From assembly GCA_002395225.1 (NCBI GenBank), contig DGWH01000049.1:1-23664 (forward strand): DNA of 23,664 nucleotides, read 5' to 3'. This stretch comes from Christensenella sp. UBA4263 (GTDB lineage Bacteria; Bacillota; Clostridia; Christensenellales; Aristaeellaceae). The translations under genes and the position numbers were made by a program. Positions within the stretch are counted from its first letter, which is position 1. Each line of letters starts with the position of its first letter. Positions 17,370 through 23,664 of this stretch are shown piece after piece. The notes beneath the pieces are model-generated. The model did no database searches, was not told the DNA's origin, and saw nothing but the letters and a program-made list of their open reading frames with translations.

Positions 17370-17383
17370 TATATTTTTCGAAA
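17349..17383. promoter_or_regulatory. Candidate XRE operator palindromes
   Basis: Two short palindromes of related base content, GAAATTTC (17349-17356, in the promoter spacer) and TTTCGAAA (17376-17383, just upstream of -35), have centres 27 bp apart. Their placement fits autoregulation by the XRE protein encoded downstream. Both are short and AT-rich, so chance cannot be excluded. Confidence 0.4.
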
Positions 17384-17421
17384 TACCATAAATTCATTTT
17401 CACGCCGGCTGGGTTTCGTTC

Positions 17422-20400
17422 TTATCCCATGACCTGCTGGACACGCCGCAGATACTTGGCCGGAATCGGCTTTTCCAGCTGCCAGACAATATTCATGGGC
17501 CTGCTTCCGGTATGGCTGACATAGCTGGCCTGGCCAAGAAAGGTATAGGGCGAGGTGCCCAGTGCGTCTGTTTTGAATTCACGGACGAAAAGCAGGACTT
17601 TGGATCCCTGCTCCCGGTGATGGATATACCGCTGACCGGTGGGCGAATCCGCCGCCGTGGTGGACTGGCTCTGCCAGTGGAACCGGGATGGGGAAATGGC
17701 ATAGTCCTCGTACATGGTCGTCGGGGAATAGTCCTTGTCACTCTTGTTGAGGGTGATCAGGAACACGTCGGTTTTCTTTTCTGGCAGATACAGGACTCCC
17801 TGACGCATGGCGCTGAAATTCCGGTAATCCAAGGCGGCCAGGATCTGACGCTGCGTATACTGGCAGTGGACATCCAGCGGACACGCAAAGCCCAGGTCCG
17901 TTGTGGAGTCAATGAAGTCGATGCGGTTGTACTGAATCTGCAGCAATTCCTGACATTCCGCCAGCAGCACCGGGCTGGCGGAAAGGGAACGGAGACGGGA
18001 GGTGACCTCTTCACTGTGCCAGTCCTCCGCATAGCTGTCCCAGAGGGTCATATACAGCATGCGGAGCATCCGCTGCTCCGAGGGCGGCAATTGGGACGGA
18101 TCCAGATGCGAAAGGTCCGGAAGGATCCGGAGGAGAAACTGAATCCACCGGCGGGAATCAATGGCCGCAAACCGGTAAAGGACCTTATTCAGCGTGGATT
18201 CCATTTCCTCCGTGAAATCGTCACGGACGCCGGCCAGGACACACAGCCGCGCAAAGGTGACCTGTTTCCGGTAGAGATCCCCCGGCGTCAGGTGATGAAA
18301 GTCGAGGAATCCCGCCAGGGTCAGTTTCTGTCCGCTGTCCTCCTCAAAAGTGCGGATCCGGGCAATCAGTTCGCCTTTTCCCCGGTAGCTCTGACGGATA
18401 TTGTCAAGGATGACACTGGCTGCCTTCTTCTCCAGCTGGATATAGCAGCCCCTGGGGGCACCGGTGAAGCCGCGCTCAATTTCCTCCCGGACTCCCCGGT
18501 GATCATCCCCCAGCAGGGCCGCAAACTTTTCCTCGAAATTGTACCGTCGGTTGGCTGCCCCAATGAAATCCAGCACTGTCAGGCAGTCTTTCCCGTCACT
18601 GAGACGAAGGCCGCGGCCCAGCTGCTGCAGGAAAATGGTCAGGGATTCGGTGGGCCGGAGGAACAGCACCGTATTGACCTGCGGAATATCCACGCCCTCG
18701 TTGTAAAGGTCGACGACGAAGATGATCCGTACCTCCCCTTTCACCAGCAGGTCTCTGGCCTTTTGCCGCTCTTCATTTCCGGAATGACTGTCAAGGGCCA
18801 TGGCCGGAATGCCGATCTCATTGAAATGCGCGGCCATGAACCGCGCGTGTTCAACGGACACGCAGAATCCCAGGGCTTTTACCTCGTCCATATCCGCGGC
18901 ATAGCGATTCAGACAACTGGCCACATGATCTGCCCGGCGCCGGGCGACGACGCCTGAAAGGGTATAGATGTTGCTGAGCTCGGTCCGGTCATAGCCGCCC
19001 CGTGCCCATTTCAGCTGATCCAGGTCAATGGTATCCGACACGCCGAAGTACTGAAAGGGACACAGCAGCTTCCGGTCAATCGCCTCCGGCAAGCGGATTT
19101 CCGCCGCGATGCGGTAGTCAAAGAACCGCAGAATGGATTTCCCGTCCATGCGTTCCGGTGTGGCCGTCAGGCCCAGCAAAACGCGCGGTTTAAAGGCATC
19201 AAGTGCCTCCGCGTAAGACTCCGCCGCCGCATGATGCGTTTCGTCGATGACGATGTAATCATAGTAATCCGCCGGCAGCGTTTTATAGAGGCCTTTGGAA
19301 TTCAGGGTCTGGACAGAGATAAAGAGATGATCAACCTTTTCCGCCTGGTACTGCCCTACCCACAGTTCACCGAAATTCGGGTCCTTCAGCACCGCCTGGA
19401 ATGTCATGAGGCTTTGCTTCAGGATCTCCTCCCGATGCGCAATAAACAGCAGACGGTTCGGTTCCTTCGGATGGGCGCTGCGCCAGTTCCGGTAGTCAAG
19501 GGCCGCAATCACCGTCTTTCCGGTACCCGTCGCCGCCACCACCAGATTCCGGAAAAAGCCGCGCACCTCCCGCTCGGCCCGCAGCTGGTCCAGGATGGCC
19601 TGCTGATAGGCATAGGGATGAATGTCAAACAGAAATGCCTGCCTCTCCCCTTTCCATCTTTCCCCTTTCAGCGCCTCCGCCAGCCGCGGGTGGGATTCCG
19701 GGGTATAGTCCTCGAATTCATCCGAATTCCAGTAGCTGTCAAACGTGGCGCTGATCTTCCTCAGCGTATCCGGCTGATCCATGGCCGTCAGCTTTAAATT
19801 CCATTCAAGGCCATTGCTCATCGCCGCATTGGACAGATTGGAGGAACCCACGTACGCCGTGGTAAATCCATCCTCCCGGAAAAACACATAGGTCTTGGCA
19901 TGCAGCCGCGTCCTGGTCGTATCATAGCTGACCTTAATGGCCGTATTGGGAAGTGCGGCCAGCGCATCTATGGCCTTGATTTCCGTGGCACCCATGTACG
20001 AGGTGGTAATGACGCGCAGGATTCCGCCGCGCTCTGTAAACCCGGTCAGGGCATCCAGTATCAGGCGGAGACCGCTCCATTTGATAAACGAGACCAGCAT
20101 ATCGATCCGGTCCGCGCTGGCTATTTCCTTCTGGAGTTCCGTAAACATTTTGGGTTCATGAGCAGCACCCGTGAACAGGCTGCTCAGGGACATCGGCGTT
20201 TCTGGACGCGGCACCTGGGCCGCCGTCATTCCGACATTCCGCTGCGGATCATCCTCCCGCAGAATCTGCAGCAACAGTTCCGCCCGTTCATCCACCAACC
20301 GCTCGCCAATGTCTGCACGCTTCGCGGCCAGCAGGCTCAGCATCTCGTTGACCAGATCGACCTGCTGAGCCAGCTGCTCCCCGCTGCCGGAGGACATCCC

Positions 20401-20562
20401 CTCAAGGGTTGCCCGGACTGCCTCAGCAACATACCCGGCCAATGCCTGCGGAGCCTCTGCAGCATCCAGTTTCTCCACATGCTTGCAGTCCTCCGAAACA
20501 GCGTCCAGCTCCCGTGAGATGGCCCGACTGATAATCTGTTCATATAACCCCGGTTTGATCAT
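17422..20562 (-). CDS. PLD-nuclease / DEAD-DEAH helicase / DUF3427 fusion protein
   Basis: The 1046-residue protein has three parts. Residues ~125-285 are a phospholipase D-type nuclease domain with one HxK motif (RLHAKTYVFF, His221, Lys223) and the following GSSN (Asn242). Residues ~310-690 are a superfamily 2 helicase: Walker A ATGTGKT (344-350), Walker B DETHH (440-444), the LGLTATPERMDG motif III, and QQLGRGLRL motif VI. The C-terminal ~240 residues match DUF3427, with SPSRFHWQSQ, GSKVLLFVRE, PYTFLGQASYVSHTGSRPM and a final IVWQLEKPIPAKYL. Proteins of this layout recur in bacterial accessory regions and are presumed to act on foreign or damaged DNA; one HxK per chain implies a dimeric nuclease site. 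AAGGAG lies 8 nt before the ATG and is part of the adjacent repeat array. A strong promoter is ~600 bp upstream. The XRE promoter lies downstream, so this gene is a separate unit. Confidence 0.92.
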   Translation of the reverse strand: MIKPGLYEQIISRAISRELDAVSEDCKHVEKLDAAEAPQALAGYVAEAVRATLEGMSSGSGEQLAQQVDLVNEMLSLLAAKRADIGERLVDERAELLLQILREDDPQRNVGMTAAQVPRPETPMSLSSLFTGAAHEPKMFTELQKEIASADRIDMLVSFIKWSGLRLILDALTGFTERGGILRVITTSYMGATEIKAIDALAALPNTAIKVSYDTTRTRLHAKTYVFFREDGFTTAYVGSSNLSNAAMSNGLEWNLKLTAMDQPDTLRKISATFDSYWNSDEFEDYTPESHPRLAEALKGERWKGERQAFLFDIHPYAYQQAILDQLRAEREVRGFFRNLVVAATGTGKTVIAALDYRNWRSAHPKEPNRLLFIAHREEILKQSLMTFQAVLKDPNFGELWVGQYQAEKVDHLFISVQTLNSKGLYKTLPADYYDYIVIDETHHAAAESYAEALDAFKPRVLLGLTATPERMDGKSILRFFDYRIAAEIRLPEAIDRKLLCPFQYFGVSDTIDLDQLKWARGGYDRTELSNIYTLSGVVARRRADHVASCLNRYAADMDEVKALGFCVSVEHARFMAAHFNEIGIPAMALDSHSGNEERQKARDLLVKGEVRIIFVVDLYNEGVDIPQVNTVLFLRPTESLTIFLQQLGRGLRLSDGKDCLTVLDFIGAANRRYNFEEKFAALLGDDHRGVREEIERGFTGAPRGCYIQLEKKAASVILDNIRQSYRGKGELIARIRTFEEDSGQKLTLAGFLDFHHLTPGDLYRKQVTFARLCVLAGVRDDFTEEMESTLNKVLYRFAAIDSRRWIQFLLRILPDLSHLDPSQLPPSEQRMLRMLYMTLWDSYAEDWHSEEVTSRLRSLSASPVLLAECQELLQIQYNRIDFIDSTTDLGFACPLDVHCQYTQRQILAALDYRNFSAMRQGVLYLPEKKTDVFLITLNKSDKDYSPTTMYEDYAISPSRFHWQSQSTTAADSPTGQRYIHHREQGSKVLLFVREFKTDALGTSPYTFLGQASYVSHTGSRPMNIVWQLEKPIPAKYLRRVQQVMG

Positions 20563-21159
20563 TTTCTTCTCCTTAACAGACAGTAACCTGGTCTTTGGGC
20601 ACCGCTGGTTTCCCGGTGCTCATCTTTGTCCAATCGACGCTACGCGTCGAGCCCGCTCCTTCACAGACAGTGTCCTGGTCTTTGGGCACCGCTGGTTTCC
20701 CGGTGCTCCTATTCGTCAAATCGACGCTGCGCGTCGAGCCCGCTCCTTCACAGACAGTGACCTGGTCTTTGGGCACCGCTGGTTTCCCGGTGCTCATCTT
20801 TAGCAAACTGCCGCTGCGGCGGCAGCCCATTCCTTTTTTATCCACCGTACACATTGGCCGAATCCGTTTTGCAGGCGCACCCGATCTGCTGCCAATGTTC
20901 CGCCTCTGCAGGCATGGCGGGTACATGCCCGGCAATGGGCAGAATTCAGTCCGTTCCAAACGGGCATCTCCCTGTCCAATCATCCTCTTCCTGATCCATG
21001 TCCGCCTGATCCCTGTACAGAAACGAAAAAGGGACGGCAAAACGGACATTCGCAAAGGGAAATCATCCGTCGCCTGCGAAATACAGGGCAGGCTTTTAAA
21101 GCGCCATTGTTCTCATTTTCCCGCTTTCGCGAAACGGTGTTCACAGTTTTTAAACTGAC
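20563..21159 (-). other. Long structured leader of the PLD-helicase gene
   Basis: The promoter at 21166-21194 implies a transcript start near 21159 and a ~600 nt untranslated leader. Its 3' part (20569-20829) is the 87 bp repeat array. The 5' part (20830-21159) includes small inverted repeats such as TTTCGCGAAA (about 21126-21135). Open frames run across it in several phases on both strands, but with Arg/Cys/Pro-rich repeat-like products and no ribosome binding site, so I do not call a gene. Confidence 0.5.
20569..20829. repeat. Tandem array of three 87-bp hairpin repeats
   Basis: Units begin at 20569, 20656 and 20743, each with CTCCTT (AAGGAG on the coding strand) and exactly 87 bp long. 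Each holds two stem-loops. The first is GCACCG-CTGGTTTCC-CGGTGC (20599-20619 in unit 1). The second is TCGACGC-TAC-GCGTCGA in unit 1, TCGACGC-TGC-GCGTCGA in unit 2 and the unrelated but still self-complementary CTGCCGC-TGCG-GCGGCAG in unit 3. Stem preservation despite changed sequence points to selection for structure. The first unit supplies the ribosome binding site of the PLD-helicase gene. Confidence 0.9.
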
Positions 21160-21165
21160 CCTTAG

Positions 21166-21194
21166 AGTATACTAGCATTTTCCCTTTGTGTCAA
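21166..21194 (-). promoter_or_regulatory. Strong sigma-A promoter upstream of the PLD-helicase gene
   Basis: Minus-strand consensus TTGACA (21189-21194) and TATACT (21166-21171) are separated by 17 bp. It is the best match to consensus in the window and points towards the helicase gene ~600 bp downstream, with no other gene between them. Confidence 0.8.
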
Positions 21195-21201
21195 AAGCCA
21201 T

Positions 21202-21221
21202 ATGCTTAATATTTTAAGCAT
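21202..21221. promoter_or_regulatory. Palindrome upstream of the -35 box (candidate operator)
   Basis: ATGCTTA and TAAGCAT (7 bp arms, 6 bp AT centre) lie 8 bp upstream of the -35 hexamer at 21189. The spot suits an activator site or UP element. T-rich DNA follows on the plus strand, so a weak terminator for plus-strand transcription is an alternative. Confidence 0.4.
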
Positions 21222-21484
21222 GACGGCACTTTTTTGAAAATTTTCCCGAATTTTTATCCTTACAACGCGTTTTTTCTCCGGAACCAATCCGTATTCCCGC
21301 TTTAAAGGGCTCCCACAATCCGATTCCGGCATTCGGATTCAGGTTCCGTCAAACGCACTTTACGGAACAAAACCCGGCAGGTTGTCGGGTCCGGGCCGCA
21401 GGCAAAAAAAGCTCCCGCAAAATACTGCCCTGTGGGCCAATCGGCAGATTCTATCCACAACAGGTATGTGCTTTTCAGGGCAGC
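21222..21484. other. No supported gene
   Basis: AT-rich at first, then moderate GC. A minus-strand frame (to 21302) continues from the diverged repeat copy and reads ...YLLWIESADWPTGQYFAGAFFACGPDP. It has a protein-like composition but its only start is a GTG inside the repeat with no good ribosome binding site, so I leave it as a possible remnant. Confidence 0.3.
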
Positions 21485-21568
21485 CTCCTTCTCAGCAGTC
21501 TGGTCTTTTAACACGGCAGCATTTCCGGTGCTCAGCGTTGGATCGACGCTGAGCGTCGATCCAACGCT
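21485..21568. repeat. Diverged fourth copy of the 87-bp repeat with 16-bp-stem palindrome
   Basis: This stretch retains the CTCCTT start, the CTGGTCTTT block and the CCGGTGCTC block of the 87 bp repeat found ~650 bp away. Its second stem-loop is expanded to a perfect 16 bp stem with a 3 nt loop (21534-21568; arms AGCGTTGGATCGACGC and its complement, loop TGA). The first stem-loop has decayed. It shares the core GATCGACGC/GCGTCGATC with units 1 and 2. Confidence 0.8.
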
Positions 21569-21660
21569 TTGCGAGCCTCACGGCAGATCTTTTGTGTGGA
21601 CAAATCGGGCCCGGATTTGACACTCTGTCGTTGTGCGTCGGGCAGTTTCTCTATCTGCCC

Positions 21661-21812
21661 AAGTGTGGATCCTTTGCCGATGCGGCTTTGTCCTGACTCA
21701 GCTTTCACAGTCTGTCGCTCCAGGACCATTCCTCCATCGGCCTCAATGTCGGTCCTTTGCCGATGCGGCTTTGTCCCGGCTCCGCTTTCTCAAGCTGTCG
21801 CTCACGGCTGCG
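21661..21812 (+). repeat. Second repeat family, two tandem copies
   Basis: Two copies start at 21670 and 21753 (83 bp apart), sharing TCCTTTGCCGATGCGGCTTT at their start and CTGTCGCTC at their end. The second is preceded by CCTCAATGTCGG, which also occurs on the minus strand near 22660-22671. The remainder to 21946 shows no gene. Confidence 0.75.
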
Positions 21813-21946
21813 CCTATTGTCCGGATGCGTACTCGCATGAAAAAAGTGCGGAATCCGCAAAATTTTCACGAATAGCAGAAATTTGCCCTGTGCATGGCCC
21901 GGCGTATCCGAAAAAGCAGCCCTGCTCCGTGGCCTTCCTGTCTGTA

Positions 21947-21979
21947 TACAAAAAGAGCGCCTCTGTAAAAGAGACGCTC
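21947..21979 (-). terminator. Rho-independent terminator
   Basis: On the minus strand GAGCGTCTC-TTTTACA-GAGGCGCTC forms a 9 bp stem with one G-U pair and is followed by TTTTTGTA. It would end transcripts coming from the leader-peptide gene at 22268-22537. Confidence 0.8.
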
Positions 21980-22109
21980 ACTCACTTCAATGTCATCCCG
22001 ATGAGGACATCTGACCGGACACAGACTGAATGCATCCGGATAAGCAGACCATTTCCATCCAACGCGCCCGATGCCCAGATTGATATAGGCGGTCAGACAG
22101 GCTATCTGC

Positions 22110-22160
22110 CGTTCTTTGGTACCGGCCCTGTCGCGCAGCGACAGCTGTTCCAGTCCGTCC
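22110..22160 (-). repeat. Second repeat family, copy downstream of leader-peptide gene
   Basis: Contains the perfect stem-loop CTGTCGC-GCA-GCGACAG (22128-22144). The minus strand reads ACAGCTGTCGCTGCGCGACAGGG, closely matching the copy at 22598-22680, so the leader-peptide gene lies between two direct copies. Confidence 0.7.
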
Positions 22161-22267
22161 TCTGGCAACGCAGCTCACACCTATGCGGCAGGATGAGGCC
22201 GGCAAACGAATGGTTTTACGTTCTTCAAACTCTGCCTGTCAGGTCACGGATTATTCAGGCTTAGCCC

Positions 22268-22537
22268 TTATCGGATAAAGCGAACACATTCTATTCTGCC
22301 AGAACTTTCGGCATTCCACCTGACGATCGGCGGGCACTGGGGACCTACAGCACCATCCGTATCAAGAACAGCCGGGCACTGGGGATCATGCAGGTCCATT
22401 CCGCCGTTCACCTCTCCCAGCATCCCGGGATCCAGCTCAATTTTCTCTGCCGCCAGCAGATTTTTCAGTTCTTCATCGGTCTTGCAGTTTTTGATTTTTG
22501 CCTTCAGTTCATCACTCAGATTGCCGGTTTGGTTCAT
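22268..22537 (-). CDS. Orphan double-glycine leader peptide (candidate RiPP/bacteriocin precursor)
   Basis: I start at the ATG at 22537, with AAGGAA 7 nt upstream; an ATG at 22558 is possible. The 89-residue peptide has a helical, charged leader (NLSDELKAKIKNCKTDEELKNLLAAEKIELDPGMLGEVNGG) ending in Gly45-Gly46, the pattern of Nif11-like and class II bacteriocin leaders removed by ABC-transporter peptidases. The 43-residue remainder starts MDLHDPQCP and contains two PQCP motifs (Cys54, Cys68), a third Cys84 and a basic end (VRFIR). Cys, Ser and Thr residues could be modified. No modifying enzyme, transporter or second precursor is in the window, so maturation would depend on genes elsewhere. 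It has its own promoter and terminator, and hairpin repeats flank it on both sides. The leader is convincing; the nature of the product is open. Confidence 0.75.
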   Translation of the reverse strand: MNQTGNLSDELKAKIKNCKTDEELKNLLAAEKIELDPGMLGEVNGGMDLHDPQCPAVLDTDGAVGPQCPPIVRWNAESSGRIECVRFIR

Positions 22538-22597
22538 GGTTGTTTTCCTTTCTTCCATGCGGGCTCCGGGCCCAATGACAAACGTTTTCCGTTCGAA

Positions 22598-22680
22598 TAG
22601 TCCCTGTCTCGCAGCGACAGTTGATCAAATCCGGGACAGAACAAAGCCGCTCCGGCACAAAACCGACATTGAGGTCCAAA
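22598..22680 (-). repeat. Second repeat family, copy in the leader of the peptide gene
   Basis: The minus strand reads CCTCAATGTCGG, GGAGCGGCTTTGT and AACTGTCGCTGCGAGACAGGG in order, matching the plus-strand copies at 21661-21812 and the copy at 22110-22160. The stem CTGTCGC-TGC-GAGACAG is conserved with one G-U pair. It lies between the promoter at 22775 and the ATG at 22537, so it would be transcribed. Confidence 0.7.
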
Positions 22681-22774
22681 AAAGGGTGCTTTTGCATGCC
22701 GATATGACGGTCTTTGCCGGAAGTCTGAATCTGACGGTCTCTCACTGCATGCAAGCCCGACTCATTTCCAGATG

Positions 22775-22804
22775 ATTATACGAAGAGGAGAACCGTCCTG
22801 TCAG
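22775..22804 (-). promoter_or_regulatory. Likely sigma-A promoter of the leader-peptide gene
   Basis: Minus-strand CTGACA (22799-22804) and perfect TATAAT (22775-22780) are 18 bp apart. Transcription would start near 22768, giving a ~230 nt leader that contains a hairpin repeat. Confidence 0.6.
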
Positions 22805-23066
22805 CAGATCAGCCTTTAACAATGGGAATAATCACACCGTCTTCAAGCCTTTGACCATGATCCGAGTCATTCTCGCCCACAATGCCCGTCATGCCATTAC
22901 AGCATCCATTCCAGGAATGTCATTTTCATTTATGTCTGCTGATACGCAACACCGGAAAGACGGGTTTAATTTCCAGTCATCCTTTTCTCAAAAGGGAAAG
23001 CTTCCTTTTATTTGCACCCTCTGTCCACTCATCTTCCTCATGCGCAGCCCGGTTATACAAAAATGA
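22805..23066. other. No gene seen
   Basis: Between the leader-peptide promoter and the terminator at 23067 only short frames are present, none with a ribosome binding site. A plus-strand frame crossing into the LPXTG fragment reads as a shadow of it. Confidence 0.5.
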
Positions 23067-23091
23067 CGTCTCCTCTGTTAAAGAAGAGACG
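23067..23091 (-). terminator. Rho-independent terminator after the LPXTG fragment
   Basis: Minus-strand CGTCTCTTC-TTTAACA-GAGGAGACG (one G-U pair) is followed by TCATTTTTGT. An outer inverted repeat, GTTATAC at 23052-23058 and GTATAAC at 23094-23100, encloses the stem and T-tract. Confidence 0.75.
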
Positions 23092-23106
23092 CTGTATAAC
23101 AATGGT

Positions 23107-23295
23107 TTATTTCTTCTTTGTCATCCATCCGATCCCGATGCATGCAAGCAGCGCAATCAGTCCATAGAGAAGCGGTCTCTCTGTATCGCCGGTCTGAGGC
23201 AGAGAACCGATCGCCTTCTCGGCGATCTTTGTCCAGGAAATCGCCACGGGTGACAGACCATCCAGAATGACATATATTCCGTCTTCCTTTTTTGT
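23107..23295 (-). pseudogene. C-terminal fragment of an LPXTG cell-wall-anchored protein
   Basis: The frame between a TGA at 23296-23298 and the stop at 23107 encodes 62 residues: KEDGIYVILDGLSPVAISW, typical of the last domain of clostridial surface proteins, then a full sorting signal, SLPQTGD, a hydrophobic helix (LLYGLIALLACIGIGW) and the basic tail MTKKK. Sortase A-type enzymes cut between Thr and Gly of such a motif and attach the protein to peptidoglycan. No start codon precedes the sorting signal in this frame, and a terminator stands directly upstream, so it is the remnant of a larger gene. It also shows that the host lineage is Gram-positive. Confidence 0.75.
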
Positions 23296-23305
23296 TCAGA
23301 GAAAA

Positions 23306-23343
23306 GACCGGCAGATGAATTAGTGCCGGTCTGGTTTTCTTTT
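23306..23343. terminator. Bidirectional rho-independent terminator
   Basis: GACCGGCA (23306-23313) and TGCCGGTC (23324-23331) form a perfect 8 bp stem around GATGAATTAG. T-rich tracts follow on both strands (TTTTCT on the minus strand, GGTTTTCTTTT on the plus strand). It ends transcription of the gene at 23383. Confidence 0.85.
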
Positions 23344-23382
23344 GAGACTATATGTCAGATTCAATCTCGAGGATTTCTACCA

Positions 23383-23664
23383 TCATCGTATCGTCACATA
23401 CTTCTGTAACCTGCTGTTGGGCTTATCCTGAATCGTCCTGGCAATCCTGCCCTGCTCAATTAACGGATTCAGGTACTTCCTGACGGTTTTTCTGTCTTTC
23501 ATCCCCAGGTGATCTGCTATTTCCAGCATACTCTTTGCAATCATACAGAAATTCAGTATTTTATCATCAACTGATACATTGACTTGGGGAATTTCCTTCT
23601 CAACTTGGGGATTGACTTGGGGAATTTCTCCTTCGACTTGGGGAATCTGCCCGCTGACTTGGGG
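23383..23664 (-). CDS. C-terminal part of a winged-helix protein with PQV repeats (partial; Fic or AlbA_2 type)
   Basis: The frame enters from the right edge and ends at TGA 23383-23385, giving 94 codons. The visible part begins with five Pro-Gln-Val units (PQVSGQI, PQVEGEI, PQVN, PQVEKEI, PQVNVS), mirrored in the DNA by repeated CTTGGGGAATTTC. A winged helix-turn-helix follows (KILNFCMIAKSMLEIADHLGMKDRKTVRKYLNPLIEQGRIARTI), with the end DKPNSRLQKYVTIR. This combination of PQV-repeat linker and terminal winged helix is typical of Bacillota Fic-domain proteins and of AlbA_2/'putative DNA-binding' ATPases annotated as RecG-like. Which of these it is depends on the missing N-terminus. A bidirectional terminator lies 40 bp downstream. 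Confidence 0.75.
   Translation of the reverse strand, partial: PQVSGQIPQVEGEIPQVNPQVEKEIPQVNVSVDDKILNFCMIAKSMLEIADHLGMKDRKTVRKYLNPLIEQGRIARTIQDKPNSRLQKYVTIR

Noticed and set aside
17512..18957. 481-codon plus-strand frame
   Set aside because: Antisense shadow of the PLD-helicase gene, whose domains and motifs are unambiguous on the minus strand.
20569..20829. CRISPR array
   Set aside because: The units are 87 bp and nearly identical throughout, without distinct spacers, and no cas gene is near.
20573..21055. 160-codon minus-strand frame containing STGKPAVPKDQ repeats
   Set aside because: It exists because 87 is divisible by three. The opposite strand is also open in two frames over the array, there is no ribosome binding site, and the sequence is explained by selected stem-loops.
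21866..22168. 100-codon minus-strand frame downstream of the leader-peptide gene
   Set aside because: It reads through the terminator at 21947-21979 and through a hairpin repeat, and lacks a ribosome binding site.

Overview
The window reads as an accessory region of a Gram-positive bacterium of the Bacillota, probably a gut-type Clostridia or Erysipelotrichia relative. Supporting signs are a sortase (LPQTG) sorting signal, strong AGGAGG-type ribosome binding sites, a secreted DUF6273 protein, an SPFH/zinc-ribbon protein of the YdjI type and Pro-Gln-Val repeats ahead of a winged helix. All supported genes lie on the minus strand, so gene order runs from right to left. Base composition is mosaic: the left ~10 kb is AT-rich and the part from ~11.3 kb rightwards is clearly richer in GC.

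Right edge to 20.5 kb: a partial regulator-like protein (23383-23664), a start-less LPXTG fragment between two terminators, an orphan double-glycine leader peptide gene (22268-22537) with its own promoter, and over 1 kb of repeat-rich non-coding DNA. Two families of hairpin-forming repeats occur here. One is a 3 x 87 bp tandem array ending exactly at the ribosome binding site of the next gene.

20.5-11.0 kb: a large PLD-nuclease/DEAD helicase/DUF3427 protein, then a tightly packed set starting at a clear sigma-A-type promoter: XRE regulator, ImmA/IrrE protease with a membrane anchor and C-terminal Cys motif, SPFH protein with three zinc ribbons, four-TM protein, TFIIB-type zinc-ribbon protein, large coiled-coil protein with a membrane hairpin, and an 84-residue acidic protein. 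This looks like a membrane-stress or defence module; its set of parts recalls the B. subtilis ydjFGHI operon but is wired to an XRE/ImmA switch. It is my main candidate for an undescribed system.

10.9-6.7 kb: a lipoprotein-type polymorphic toxin with a C-terminal PD-(D/E)xK-like nuclease, its probable immunity protein 2 bp downstream, and a secreted DUF6273 protein with three ~81-residue repeats.

6.7-4.2 kb: a scarred zone in which a membrane-anchored DnaQ-type exonuclease gene is split into two pieces ~1.3 kb apart by DNA carrying a small two-TM protein gene and decayed sequence.

4.0 kb to left edge: a membrane-anchored Mrr-type endonuclease with an SH3 domain, and a long partial HelD/UvrD-like helicase with three Cys/His modules at its N-terminus. 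Nuclease, helicase and toxin functions dominate the window. No RNA genes, CRISPR array or complete insertion sequence were seen.
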